NCBI RefSeq assembly: GCF_029868625.1
Contig: NZ_JARWOJ010000344.1
Coordinates: forward strand, 1-64,000
Length of the DNA: 64,000 bases
Reading direction: 5' to 3'
Origin: Nocardia neocaledoniensis
GTDB lineage: Bacteria; Actinomycetota; Actinomycetes; Mycobacteriales; Mycobacteriaceae
The notes under the pieces: model-generated
Told to the model about the DNA's origin: nothing
The model's database searches: none
What the model saw: the letters and a program-made list of their open reading frames with translations, nothing else
In this document: in pieces, positions 40,001 to 48,409 of the stretch
How positions within the stretch are numbered: the first letter of the stretch is position 1
Layout of the letters: each line of letters begins with the position of its first letter
Program-made: the position numbers and the translations under genes

Positions 40001-41119
40001 TCAGCCGTTGAGCTTGGTCAGCCGATCGCAGGCGGTGACGTACTCCTCGACCAGCCGGTTGACGACGTCGGCGCTGCGCTCGATCTTGTTCATCATGCCG
40101 ACCACCTGGCCGACCGGATTGAAGTTCACGTCCTTGGCGGCCTCGGGGTAGCGGTGGCCGCGCTTGACGCCGTCGAGGGCGACCATCATCTGCAGCGGCA
40201 TCGGCAGCGGGTCGGGGGTGTCGGCCGACTCCCAGGCGTCGGTCCAGTCGTTCTTCAGCATGCGGCACGGCTTGCCGGTCCAGGACCGCGAGCGGACGGT
40301 GTCGTGGCTGGTGGCGTCGAGGTAGGTGTCCATCTGCGCGGGCGGCACATTGGCCTCCTCGACGGTGAGCCACAGCGAGCCGGTCCACGCGCCCTGGGCG
40401 CCCATCGCCAGCGCGGCGGCGACCTGCGTGCCGTTGCCGATGCCGCCGGCCGCGAGCACCGGCGTATCGCCGATCGCCTCGATGACCTGCGGCCACAGCA
40501 CCAGCGAGGACACCTCGCCGCAGTGCCCGCCGCCCTCGGTGCCCTGACACACCACGAAGTCGAGCCCGGCCGCCTTGTGGTTCATCGCGTGCTTGACCGA
40601 ACCGCAGAGCGCGCCGATCACCCGGCCCGAGTCCTGGATCTTCTTGACGACGTCCTCGGGCGGGGTGCCGAGCGCGTTGGCGACCAGCTTGGCCTTCGGG
40701 TGGTTCAGGATCACGTCGACCTGCGGGCCCGCGGTGGTCGCGGTCCAGCCGAGCAGCTCGTTGTGGTGCTCGCCGTCGGGCAGCGCGGGCACCCCGTGAT
40801 CGGTGAGGATCTGCTGGGCGAAGTCGCGATGGCCCTGGGGAACCATCTGCGCCAGCTGCTTCTCCAGCTGTTCGGGGCTCAGGCCCTCGACGCCCTTGCC
40901 CTCGTACTTCGACGGGATCACCAGGTCGACACCGTAGATGCCGTTCACGTGCTCGTCGAGCCAGGCCAGCTCCACTTCGAGCTGTTCGGCGGTGAAGCCG
41001 ACGGCGCCGAGCACGCCGAGTCCGCCCGCGTTGCTCACCGCTGCGACGACATCGCGGCAATGGGTGAAGGCGAAGATGGGGAACTCGATGCCGAGTTGTT
41101 CGCAGAATTCGGTACGCAT
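40001..41119 (-). CDS. Nitronate monooxygenase-family flavoprotein, KstR-box gene
   Basis: The protein of 372 residues is a FMN-dependent TIM-barrel enzyme of the 2-nitropropane dioxygenase family: PIFAFTHCRDVVAAVSNAGG at the start, FVVCQGTEGGGHCGEVSSL with the conserved His, and the phosphate-binding LAAGGIGNGTQVAAALAMGA. Several actinobacterial members work in steroid catabolism (IpdC in ring degradation is one), which fits the KstR-type operator just upstream. The ATG at 41119 is chosen over 41134; the operator ends eight bases before it, so the message may be nearly leaderless. The gene follows the WS/DGAT gene after 42 bases. Confidence 0.87.
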   Translation of the reverse strand: MRTEFCEQLGIEFPIFAFTHCRDVVAAVSNAGGLGVLGAVGFTAEQLEVELAWLDEHVNGIYGVDLVIPSKYEGKGVEGLSPEQLEKQLAQMVPQGHRDFAQQILTDHGVPALPDGEHHNELLGWTATTAGPQVDVILNHPKAKLVANALGTPPEDVVKKIQDSGRVIGALCGSVKHAMNHKAAGLDFVVCQGTEGGGHCGEVSSLVLWPQVIEAIGDTPVLAAGGIGNGTQVAAALAMGAQGAWTGSLWLTVEEANVPPAQMDTYLDATSHDTVRSRSWTGKPCRMLKNDWTDAWESADTPDPLPMPLQMMVALDGVKRGHRYPEAAKDVNFNPVGQVVGMMNKIERSADVVNRLVEEYVTACDRLTKLNG

Positions 41120-41126
41120 ACCGAAC

Positions 41127-41140
41127 TGTAACACGTTCTA
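41127..41140. promoter_or_regulatory. KstR-type operator
   Basis: The plus strand reads TGTAACACGTTCTA, and the minus strand TAGAACGTGTTACA, which fits the KstR consensus T-n2-AAC-n2-GTT-n2-A at every fixed position. KstR represses sterol-catabolism genes in Mycobacterium, Rhodococcus and Nocardia. It lies between the WS/DGAT stop and the NMO-like start. Confidence 0.7.
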
Positions 41141-41161
41141 GTTTCCCCGAAAGGGGTAATT

Positions 41162-42508
41162 TCAGGCGGCCGCGTCCTCCATCGCGGTCAGCGAATCCTC
41201 CAGGTGATCGAGCAGTCGATGCAGGTCCGGTAGCGTGCGGCGGCAGCCGACCAGGCCGAAATCGAGGTTGTCGCCATTGGAGGTGAGGGTGATGTTCACG
41301 GCCTGGCCGTCCAGGGGGATGGACAGCGGGTAGCTCGCGTCCAGTCGCGAGCCGTTCCAGTACAGCGGTTCCCGCGCGCCCGGCACATTCGAGATGACGA
41401 TGTTGAACGGCGGCGTGCCCATCGACGCGAACCCGGGCAGCAGCATCGCCGCCATCGGGCTCAGCATCAGCCCGGCCACGGCCAGGGTCTGCGCGGGCGT
41501 CAACGAGCGGTAGACCTCCTTGTTGCGCCGGGTCGACTCGCTCACCGTCTGCAGTCGCGCCAGCGGATCGGCGATGTCGGTGCCCAGGTTGCACAGCAGC
41601 GCGGCGATCTTCACGCCCTGCGTGTCGGTGTCGTCGGCCTCGCGCAGCGACATCGGGACCAGCGCGGTCATCGGCTTGTCCGGCAGGGCGTCGCGCTCGA
41701 GCAGGTAGGCGCGCAGCGCACCCGCCGACATCGCCAGCACCACGTCGTTCACGGTGGTGCCGGTCGCCTTCTTCACCTGCTTGATCCGGTCCATCGGCCA
41801 ACTGCGCACCGCGCAGGTCCGCGCGCCGCCGATCGGCACGTTGAACAGCGTGCGCGGCGCCTCGAACGGCAGTGTCAACTGCTGTTGCAGCAGACCGGTG
41901 CGGGCGGCCTTCATCAGCGCCGCCGTCGACGAGCTCGCCGCGGCCAGCCCGCCGAGCAGACCGCCGCGACCCGTGCGCGGCGCCCGCGCGCGTTCCTTGC
42001 GCGGCAGGTTCCACGGCGGCATCGGCTCGTTCGCCGGTTCGGTGGTGAGCGTGCGGCGCAGCAACCGCTGCGCGGAGACGCCGTCGATCAGCGCGTGGTG
42101 CATCTTCGAGTACAGCGCGAAACGGCCGTCGGCCAGGCCCTCGACGAAATGCATCTCCCACAGCGGGCGGTGCCGGTCGAGCAGGGCGCTGTGCAGCGTG
42201 GAGGCGTGATCGAGCAGCTGCCCGATCCGGCCCGGCGCGGGCAGGGCGCTGCGTTTCACGTGGTAGTCGAGGTCGACCTCGGCGTCCTGGGTCCAGGCCA
42301 GCTGCGGCGCGCCGAGCCAGGTGGCCGGGCGCTTGCGAAAGGTCGGCCTGCAGGTCTTGTCGGCGAGCAGGGTGTCGCGGAACTCGCGCAGGTAGTTCGG
42401 CCCCGCGTCCTCGGGCGGCTCGAACAGCTGCAACGAGCCGACGTGCATCGGGTGCTCACGGGATTCCGCGAGCAGGAACAGCGCATCCAACGGTGCGATG
42501 AACTCCAT
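41162..42508 (-). CDS. WS/DGAT/MGAT O-acyltransferase (triacylglycerol synthase family)
   Basis: This 448-residue acyltransferase begins PLDALFLLAESREHPMHVGS and has the catalytic motif MHHALIDG, with His137, His138 and Asp142 of HHxxxDG. A later family block reads TTVNDVVLAMSAGALRAYL, and NIVISNVPGAREPLYWNGS near the end is also conserved. It esterifies acyl-CoA to diacylglycerol or long-chain alcohols for storage lipid. All key residues are present and the length is normal. It is upstream of the KstR-box flavoprotein on the same strand and may share sterol/lipid-linked regulation. Confidence 0.93.
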   Translation of the reverse strand: MEFIAPLDALFLLAESREHPMHVGSLQLFEPPEDAGPNYLREFRDTLLADKTCRPTFRKRPATWLGAPQLAWTQDAEVDLDYHVKRSALPAPGRIGQLLDHASTLHSALLDRHRPLWEMHFVEGLADGRFALYSKMHHALIDGVSAQRLLRRTLTTEPANEPMPPWNLPRKERARAPRTGRGGLLGGLAAASSSTAALMKAARTGLLQQQLTLPFEAPRTLFNVPIGGARTCAVRSWPMDRIKQVKKATGTTVNDVVLAMSAGALRAYLLERDALPDKPMTALVPMSLREADDTDTQGVKIAALLCNLGTDIADPLARLQTVSESTRRNKEVYRSLTPAQTLAVAGLMLSPMAAMLLPGFASMGTPPFNIVISNVPGAREPLYWNGSRLDASYPLSIPLDGQAVNITLTSNGDNLDFGLVGCRRTLPDLHRLLDHLEDSLTAMEDAAA

Positions 42509-42659
42509 GACAGATCGCCCCCTGACGAGAGTGGTTCGTGCATGTCTTCAGACGATCGACCACGCTGTCGGGTCGGCATGGTGACGGATCACATGCCGAG
42601 TTCCAAGTTACCCGGATCACCGGCCTCGCGTCAGGTGAACAGGGGCAACCGTGCGGGGC

Positions 42660-43505
42660 TCACACCTGGGCGGGCTCGGCCTTGCGCGGGTCGGCGGGGT
42701 CCTCGACGGCGTCGGCCAGGCGCAGCTGCGCGGTCTGCTCGGCGGCGGGCAGCTCGGGCTGTTCGGCCTGCTCAGGCTGTTCGGCCTGCTCGTGGTGTTC
42801 GGCCTGGTCGTTCGGTTCGGCGGTGGGCTCCTCCGCCGCGGCCTCGGCGGGCGGTTCGGCGACCGGCGGGGCCGGGACCGGCTGGACCGCAGTGCCTTTC
42901 GTGGGGATATCGATGCCGAGTTCGGCCCGCGTCGTCTCCACCAGGGCCCGCTCCTGCTCGGCGGCGTGCCGCATCGCCTTCTGCCACAGCGAGGCCATCT
43001 CCTCGAGCTCCTCGACCGTGGCCTCCGGGTCGATGTGCAGCTTGAGCCGCTGCATGGTGATGTGCTGGGCGGCGGTGAGGGTGCGCAGCAGGTCTTCGCA
43101 CTTGTTCGGGATGCGGCGATGCGCGACGACCCGCAGCCTCGTCAGCATGGCGGTCGGGCGGTCCCAGATGACCTTGTGGATCTGCGCGCCGACCCCGTCG
43201 ATCTCCTCCGCGGTGACCAGGTCCCACTCGCCGCAACTGGTCAGATCCGCGCGCACCGACGCCGAGGTCTCCAGGATCGAGGCGACCGCGGCGAGTACCG
43301 CTTCCCGGCGCCACGCCTCGTGATCACGTTGGTCGCCAACCATGTTCGACAGCTCGACATGGCGCTGCGCGGCGTCCAGCGCCTGCCTGCCGCGCTCGTC
43401 CGCGGCCGCGATGCCCTCGCGGTGCGTGCGGTTGTTGACGATGACGCCGGCGAGAACTGCGGCGGCGACGGGGAGCGAGCCGAGGAGGGGGAGCCACTGA
43501 GTCAC
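42660..43505 (-). CDS. Hypothetical membrane-anchored protein with Glu/Pro/Gln-rich tail
   Basis: The protein of 281 residues has one N-terminal hydrophobic segment (QWLPLLGSLPVAAAVLAGVI), then a helical region up to about residue 205 (EAVLAAVASILETSASVRAD and a later EATVEELEEMASLWQKAM). A low-complexity tail of about 75 residues repeats EQPEQAEQPE-type units. It looks like a membrane-tethered cytoplasmic helical protein. No family is recognised. The GTG at 43505 is chosen, as the hydrophobic segment then starts at residue 2. Confidence 0.65.
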   Translation of the reverse strand: MTQWLPLLGSLPVAAAVLAGVIVNNRTHREGIAAADERGRQALDAAQRHVELSNMVGDQRDHEAWRREAVLAAVASILETSASVRADLTSCGEWDLVTAEEIDGVGAQIHKVIWDRPTAMLTRLRVVAHRRIPNKCEDLLRTLTAAQHITMQRLKLHIDPEATVEELEEMASLWQKAMRHAAEQERALVETTRAELGIDIPTKGTAVQPVPAPPVAEPPAEAAAEEPTAEPNDQAEHHEQAEQPEQAEQPELPAAEQTAQLRLADAVEDPADPRKAEPAQV

Positions 43506-43584
43506 CCGCCGATCATTGCATCGAGGCACCGCGCAGTCATCATGATCGGCGCGTTGCCCGGGGATGTCACACGGAGTGTCGTGC

Positions 43585-44034
43585 TCAGCGCGGCGCCGGG
43601 ACGCCGTGCAGAAAGCCGACGAGCGGGGCCAGTTCGGGGATCTCCTCGGCGTCGGCGAGTGCCTGCTCGAGGGTCCGATCGTGTGTCGGGCGCGCCTTTT
43701 CGTAAGCGGCCCTTCCGGTTTCGGTGAGCTCGGTGTAGATGCCGCGGCGATCGTCGGCGCACAGCACCCGGACGAGGAAGCCGCGATCCTCGAGCCGGTT
43801 CACCAATCGTGTTGTCGCGCTCGCCGACAGCGCGGCGGCGCGGGCGAGCTGGGAGATCCGCATGTGCCAGCCGTCCTGGCGGGCCAGCGCGTCGAGCACG
43901 GTGTATTCGACGACCGAGAGTTCGTGCGCGCGCACCAGCTCGCGCTCGAGCGCGGTCTCGATGTGCCCGTGCAGCGCGGCCAGGGTGCGCCAGCCGGTCG
44001 CGCGCACCTCGACGGCGTCATCCGCAATACCCAT
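43585..44034 (-). CDS. MarR-family transcriptional regulator
   Basis: The 149-residue protein has a MarR winged helix: ELSVVEYTVLDALARQDGWH, then ISQLARAAALSASATTRLVN, then the wing DRRGIYTELTETGRAAYE with the conserved D-x-R. The flanking helices give the dimer interface. It is divergent from the MFS efflux gene, and between them lies a perfect 13-base inverted repeat. Repression of both genes, released by an exported compound, is the standard arrangement and is inferred here. Confidence 0.9.
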   Translation of the reverse strand: MGIADDAVEVRATGWRTLAALHGHIETALERELVRAHELSVVEYTVLDALARQDGWHMRISQLARAAALSASATTRLVNRLEDRGFLVRVLCADDRRGIYTELTETGRAAYEKARPTHDRTLEQALADAEEIPELAPLVGFLHGVPAPR

Positions 44035-44066
44035 GTGCCGAGTATACCTGGCGGTTGCAATAGAGC

Positions 44067-44106
44067 GCGTGTGCAACTATCGTCGCCTGCAGTTAGTTGC
44101 ACACGC
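44067..44106. promoter_or_regulatory. Perfect 13-bp inverted repeat, candidate MarR operator
   Basis: GCGTGTGCAACTA (44067-44079) and TAGTTGCACACGC (44094-44106) are perfect inverted copies with a 14-base spacer. A further half-site, GGTTGCAAT, lies at 44053-44061. The elements sit between the divergent MarR and MFS genes, at 33 to 107 bases from their starts. Confidence 0.7.
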
Positions 44107-44140
44107 TGGTTATCGGCTCATGGTGAAAGGAAGCGTGCAC

Positions 44141-45319
44141 ATGCCACTCGGCCTCATCGCTCTCGCGCTCGGGGGCTTCGGCATCGGACTCACCGAGTTC
44201 GTCATCGCCGGGCTGCTCTCACCGGTCGCCGCCGACCTCGGCGTCTCGGTGCCGACGGCCGGATATCTCATCTCCGGCTACGCGCTGGCCGTCGTCGTCG
44301 GCGCCCTCGCGCTCACGCCGGTGGTCAACCGCTGGCCACCCAAGCGGGCATTGCAACTGCTCATGGTGCTCTTCACGGTCGGCAACGCGGCCTCGGCGCT
44401 CGCGCCCGGCTATGCCGCGCTGCTCGGTGGCCGGGTCATGGCCGCCCTCGCGCACGGCGCGTTCTTCGGCATCGGCGCCGTGCTCGCCGCCTCCCTGGTG
44501 GCGCCGGCGAAGAAGGCGGGGGCGATCTCGATCATGTTCGGCGGGCTCACGATCGCCAATGTGCTCGGCGTGCCGCTCGGCACGTTCGTCGGTCAGCAGT
44601 GGGGCTGGCGCGCGACCTTCGCCGTGATCACCGTCGTCGGCCTGCTCGCCCTGGCCGGCATCACCGCGCTGGTGCCCGACTCACCCGCCACCGCGACGCG
44701 CCCCGACCTGCGCGCGGAGCTGTCGGTCTTCCGCAACACCCAGGTCTGGTATTCGCTGGTCATGACCGTGCTGGTGTTCGGCGGCATGTTCGGCGCGTTC
44801 ATGTACATCGAGCCGCTGCTCACCCGTGTCACCGGCTTCTCCGACGGGCTCGTGCCGTGGCTGCTCGTGCTGTTCGGCGTCGGCCTGTTCCTCGGCAATC
44901 TGTTCGGCGGCCGCTGGGCCGACCGCGCGCTGACCCGGACGCTGCTCGGACTCACCCTCGCGCTCGCGGTGGCGCTGGCCGCCTTCGCGCTGCTGGCCGA
45001 CAGCAAGATCGCGGCCCTGCTGTTGCTGCCCGCCATGGGCTTCTTCGGCTTCGGCGCCACGCCGGGTCTGCAGATGCGCGTGCTCGATCACGCCGGCGCC
45101 GCACCGACGCTCGCGTCCTCGGCCAATATCGCCGCCTTCAATGTGGGCAACTTCCTCGGCGTCTGGCTCTCTGGCCTGGCGATCAGTGCCGGGTTCGGCT
45201 GGGTCTCACCGCTGTGGGTCGGTGTCGGCTTCGCGGTCACCGGGCTGGCGGTGCTGATCGTGGCGTCCAGGTCCGCGCGGGCCGCGGAGCCGGTGGCCCC
45301 GGAACCTGTTGCGGTCTAG
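44141..45319 (+). CDS. MFS efflux transporter (AraJ/chloramphenicol-resistance type)
   Basis: A 392-residue transporter with twelve helices. Motif A-like sequence is VVNRWPPKRALQLLM, and the first helix has GLIALALGGFGIGLTEFVIA, typical of the 12-helix drug exporters of the Cml/AraJ group (the motif GLTEF is diagnostic). The ATG at 44141 is chosen because AAAGGAAG lies seven bases upstream; ATG 44120 is an alternative. It is likely controlled by the divergent MarR protein. The exported compound is unknown. Confidence 0.9.
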   Translation: MPLGLIALALGGFGIGLTEFVIAGLLSPVAADLGVSVPTAGYLISGYALAVVVGALALTPVVNRWPPKRALQLLMVLFTVGNAASALAPGYAALLGGRVMAALAHGAFFGIGAVLAASLVAPAKKAGAISIMFGGLTIANVLGVPLGTFVGQQWGWRATFAVITVVGLLALAGITALVPDSPATATRPDLRAELSVFRNTQVWYSLVMTVLVFGGMFGAFMYIEPLLTRVTGFSDGLVPWLLVLFGVGLFLGNLFGGRWADRALTRTLLGLTLALAVALAAFALLADSKIAALLLLPAMGFFGFGATPGLQMRVLDHAGAAPTLASSANIAAFNVGNFLGVWLSGLAISAGFGWVSPLWVGVGFAVTGLAVLIVASRSARAAEPVAPEPVAV

Positions 45320-45326
45320 GCGAAGT

Positions 45327-45360
45327 GCGAGGGATCGGTCCGCGGCGACCGGTCCCTCGC
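45327..45360 (+). terminator. Hairpin terminator after the MFS gene
   Basis: GCGAGGGATCGGTC (45327-45340) pairs with GACCGGTCCCTCGC (45347-45360) around six bases, with one G-T pair. It begins eight bases after the MFS stop. No T-run. Confidence 0.65.
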
Positions 45361-45484
45361 CCCGGTTCGCTGGCGGAATATTGCCGGAAGTTGTCATTTC
45401 AGCCACTAGCGTCGGAGGGCGCTCGCCGAAATCATAGGATGAACTGGGTGAGCGCCGGGCTCGCCACGGGATCGGAAATGGTGG

Positions 45485-46375
45485 GTGAGCCGGGTGAGTA
45501 GGCGCGGGTGGGTCCTGTTCCTCGCCCTCGGAGTGATCTGGGGTGTGCCGTACGCGATGATCCGTATCGCGGTCGAGAGCATCGACCCGGTGGTCGTCGC
45601 CTTCGGCAGGACCGCGATCGGCGGCCTGCTCCTCTTACCGATCGCCCTGTACACCAACGCCTTTCGCGGCGTCCTCGCCCGCTGGCGGATGCTGCTTGCC
45701 TACACCGCCGTCGAGATCATCGGCCCGTGGGTGTTGCTCGGCTACGCCGAACAGACCCTGCACAGTTCCACCGTCGGCATCCTGCTCGCCGCGGTGCCGT
45801 TGATCGCCGTCGTCCTGGTGACGATGCTCGGGCACGACCGCTTCGACGGCCGCCGCACGCTCGGGCTCGCCGTCGGCTTCGCCGGTGTCGCGGCCCTGGT
45901 CGGCCTCGATGTCGACCTCACCGCCCCGGCGGCGCTGGCCGCGGTGGCCGTGGTGACCATCGGCTACGCCATCGGCCCGATCATCTACGACCGCACCCTC
46001 GCCGATCTGCCCTCGCTCGGCGTGGTCACGGCCTCGCTGCTGCTCGCGGCCCTGGTCTACACCCCGTTCACCGCGGTGTCGTGGCCCGAACGCATCCCCG
46101 CCGACGCGGCCTGGTCGGTGCTCGGGCTCGCCGTGATCTGCACGGCCGCCGCCTTTCTCGTGTTCTTCGCGCTCATCGCCGAGGTCGGCCCGGCCCGGGC
46201 CACCGTGGTCACCTACATCAATCCGGCGGTCGCGATCGTCCTCGGGATCGCGGCGCTCGGGGAACCGTTGACGATCGGCATGGCGATCGGCTTCCCGCTC
46301 GTCATCGTCGGTTCGATCATCGGCACTCGCAGCGCGACCGCGCGCGTGCGCGACGCGGTACCCGTCCGGACATAG
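45485..46375 (+). CDS. EamA/DMT-superfamily transporter
   Basis: This 296-residue membrane protein has ten helices in two EamA repeats: the first begins WVLFLALGVIWGVPYAMIRI and the second lies around residues 145-285, ending NPAVAIVLGIAALGEPLTIG with the typical final helices. Such proteins export amino acids, metabolites or drugs; no substrate is evident. GTG 45485 or GTG 45494 may be the start. The hairpin at 46376 ends transcription. Confidence 0.88.
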   Translation: MSRVSRRGWVLFLALGVIWGVPYAMIRIAVESIDPVVVAFGRTAIGGLLLLPIALYTNAFRGVLARWRMLLAYTAVEIIGPWVLLGYAEQTLHSSTVGILLAAVPLIAVVLVTMLGHDRFDGRRTLGLAVGFAGVAALVGLDVDLTAPAALAAVAVVTIGYAIGPIIYDRTLADLPSLGVVTASLLLAALVYTPFTAVSWPERIPADAAWSVLGLAVICTAAAFLVFFALIAEVGPARATVVTYINPAVAIVLGIAALGEPLTIGMAIGFPLVIVGSIIGTRSATARVRDAVPVRT

Positions 46376-46412
46376 CGAAACCCCGGCGGGCGGACGGCCC
46401 ACCGGGGTTTCG
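46376..46412. terminator. Bidirectional terminator between convergent genes
   Basis: The arms CGAAACCCCGG (46376-46386) and CCGGGGTTTCG (46402-46412) are perfect, enclose 15 bases, and have A and T tracts inside the stem ends. They separate the EamA and cutinase-family genes. Confidence 0.75.
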
Positions 46413-46421
46413 CGGCAGTGA

Positions 46422-48104
46422 CTAGTTCGTCGGAGTCGCCGTGGTGGTCGTCGGCTCGACGGTCGTGGTCGGCGCCACCGTGGTGGTGGGCGCCGGGGTC
46501 GTCGTGGTCGGGGCGGGCGCTCCGGCCTGGTTCGTCGCGGGCTCCTGCACCACGGGGGCCTGCGTCGTGGTCGACGGCGTGGTCGTCGACGGGGCGACCG
46601 TGGTCGAGGGGGCCGTCGTGCCGGTGCTCGTCTGCGAGGTCGTCGACGGGACCGTGGTCTTGGCCGTGGTCGTGCTCGACTTCGCGGTCGTGGTGCTCGG
46701 GGCAGCCGAGGTCGTGGTCGTCGCGGGCTTCGTCGGTGCCGCCAGCGCGGCGGTCACATCGGCGTCCTCCGGTGCGGACTTGGTGTCCACCTGCTCGCCC
46801 GCCTGCGCCTGCTTGGCCAGGTGGGTCAGCCATGCCGCCGCGTACTCGGCCGAGGTCAGCGGCTTGCCGTTGGCGGCGTCGGAATCCCGCCAGTAGTCGA
46901 AGTGGTGGCCGGTGCCGTTCGGGCCGAGCGTGAGCTGGTACGGATCGCTCATCGCCACCGGGATCGTGTTCTGGTTCGTCACGATCAGCCCGACGATCTC
47001 GTTGAAGATCTTCTGCGGCAGGTACGCCAGCGGCGAGATCTGCTCGGCGGCGATCGTGTCGGCCTTGGCGGGCGCCTTGGTCTCGCCCGGCTTGTAGTCC
47101 GGATCCGAGACCTTCAGCAGCACGTCGAGGAAGGTCTCGTCGCTGGCCATCCAGTTCGGGTTGGCGGCGATGTCGGAGAAGGCCGCCATCGCGATCCGGC
47201 CGAGCGTGAACGCCATGTCCTGGCCGGTGGCCGGGGTGAGGCCGTCGCGCTGCAGGTCGTCGATGTTGATCTGCCTGCCCACGTTCGCGGCCAGCTGCAG
47301 CAGGGAGATGTTCTCCGGCGCCGCGCAGGTGAGGTCGCCCTCGGAGCAGAACGAGGCGATCTTGCCGTCGAGCGCGCCGAAACCGCCACCGGTGGTCGCG
47401 CCCTGGCCGGAGATCGGCTTGGTGCCGTTCTGGTACTTCTGGTCGAAGCCGTCCGGGTTGGCGAACGGGTCATCGGCGCCGATGAACGGACCGTCCCCGG
47501 CCTTGCGGCCCGGGTCGGCGAACATCACGACACCGAGCACGTCATCGGGGTCGACGGTGGCGTAGCCGTCGGCCGGGTCGTCGTTGCCGATGCCCTCGGC
47601 GACGCGGCGCACCACGTCGGCGCCCTCGCTGTAGCCGACGATGGAGAACTTGGTGTCCGGGCAGGCCGCCGAGATCTCCCGCATCACCTGCTGGGTGTTG
47701 GCGACGCCGGCGTTCACCGCGTCCTCGTAGGTCGACATGTCGGCCGGGTAGGCGATGTACACCGCCGCGTACTCGCCCTCGGCGAGGTCGTCACGCGGCG
47801 CGTTCACCACCGGATCGACCCACACGCTGGAGTGATCGCCCGAGAGCGCGGCGGGCAGCGGGTTGCCGTTGGCGTCGAGCAGCATCGCCGTGGTGCCCTC
47901 GACGGGTGTGTCGTTGCGGCCGGCGACGGAGATGGTCACCATCTCGCGGCACTCGGTGACCGAGGTGGTGAGCTCGTACGTCGGCGACTCGGGTCCCGAA
48001 GTCACCGCGAACGACGCGGCGACGATGGCCGCGACGCCCAGCGCGGCGGGCGCGGCGACAGCCGAGGCGATGCGATGTTTCGCAAGGAACTCGCGCAGAT
48101 TCAT
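46422..48104 (-). CDS. Cutinase-family secreted esterase with long Thr/Pro-rich tail
   Basis: The protein of 560 residues begins with a signal-anchor (IASAVAAPAALGVAAIVAAS). The alpha/beta-hydrolase part has Ser in FSIVGYSEGADVVRRVAE near residues 148-165, the candidate Asp in the VMFADPGR region and the His in GTGHHFDYWRDS near residue 410. The layout resembles the mycobacterial envelope esterase/phospholipase Rv3802c and other cutinase-like proteins. The last 120 or so residues are Thr, Pro, Ala and Ser only (TTT-P repeats), likely glycosylated and wall-spanning. ATG 48104 was chosen by its GGGA and by the signal sequence. Confidence 0.83.
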   Translation of the reverse strand: MNLREFLAKHRIASAVAAPAALGVAAIVAASFAVTSGPESPTYELTTSVTECREMVTISVAGRNDTPVEGTTAMLLDANGNPLPAALSGDHSSVWVDPVVNAPRDDLAEGEYAAVYIAYPADMSTYEDAVNAGVANTQQVMREISAACPDTKFSIVGYSEGADVVRRVAEGIGNDDPADGYATVDPDDVLGVVMFADPGRKAGDGPFIGADDPFANPDGFDQKYQNGTKPISGQGATTGGGFGALDGKIASFCSEGDLTCAAPENISLLQLAANVGRQINIDDLQRDGLTPATGQDMAFTLGRIAMAAFSDIAANPNWMASDETFLDVLLKVSDPDYKPGETKAPAKADTIAAEQISPLAYLPQKIFNEIVGLIVTNQNTIPVAMSDPYQLTLGPNGTGHHFDYWRDSDAANGKPLTSAEYAAAWLTHLAKQAQAGEQVDTKSAPEDADVTAALAAPTKPATTTTSAAPSTTTAKSSTTTAKTTVPSTTSQTSTGTTAPSTTVAPSTTTPSTTTQAPVVQEPATNQAGAPAPTTTTPAPTTTVAPTTTVEPTTTTATPTN

Positions 48105-48409
48105 AGTCTGATCCCGTTCGGAAAACCTACAGGTGGGCAGGCCCCCCGACGGGCCGTTTGTCACGGGGATTGTCGCGACACCCCACGAGATCGTTACTGG
48201 CGCGAACAGGAACCGTTCTCCGGACGCCCTCGTGATCGCGGGCTGGGCGGGGAGCGTCCGGCTCCGGGTCGCCCCGTGGTTGCTCGCTCATCGGCTATCG
48301 ACTGATCGGCCCGCGGCACCATAGAATTGTCTATCGCTGTGCCGCATTTCCGGGTCCTCGGGCCGATCGAATTTCCGCGTATTCGAGCTGGTATCCAAGA
48401 AGGTGACCG
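48105..48409. promoter_or_regulatory. Divergent intergenic region, 305 bases
   Basis: No gene is seen. A possible -10 hexamer TAGAAT lies at 48322-48327 for the plus-strand lipoprotein gene, whose ribosome-binding site is GAAGGTGA four bases before its ATG. Nothing else distinctive was found. Confidence 0.35.
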
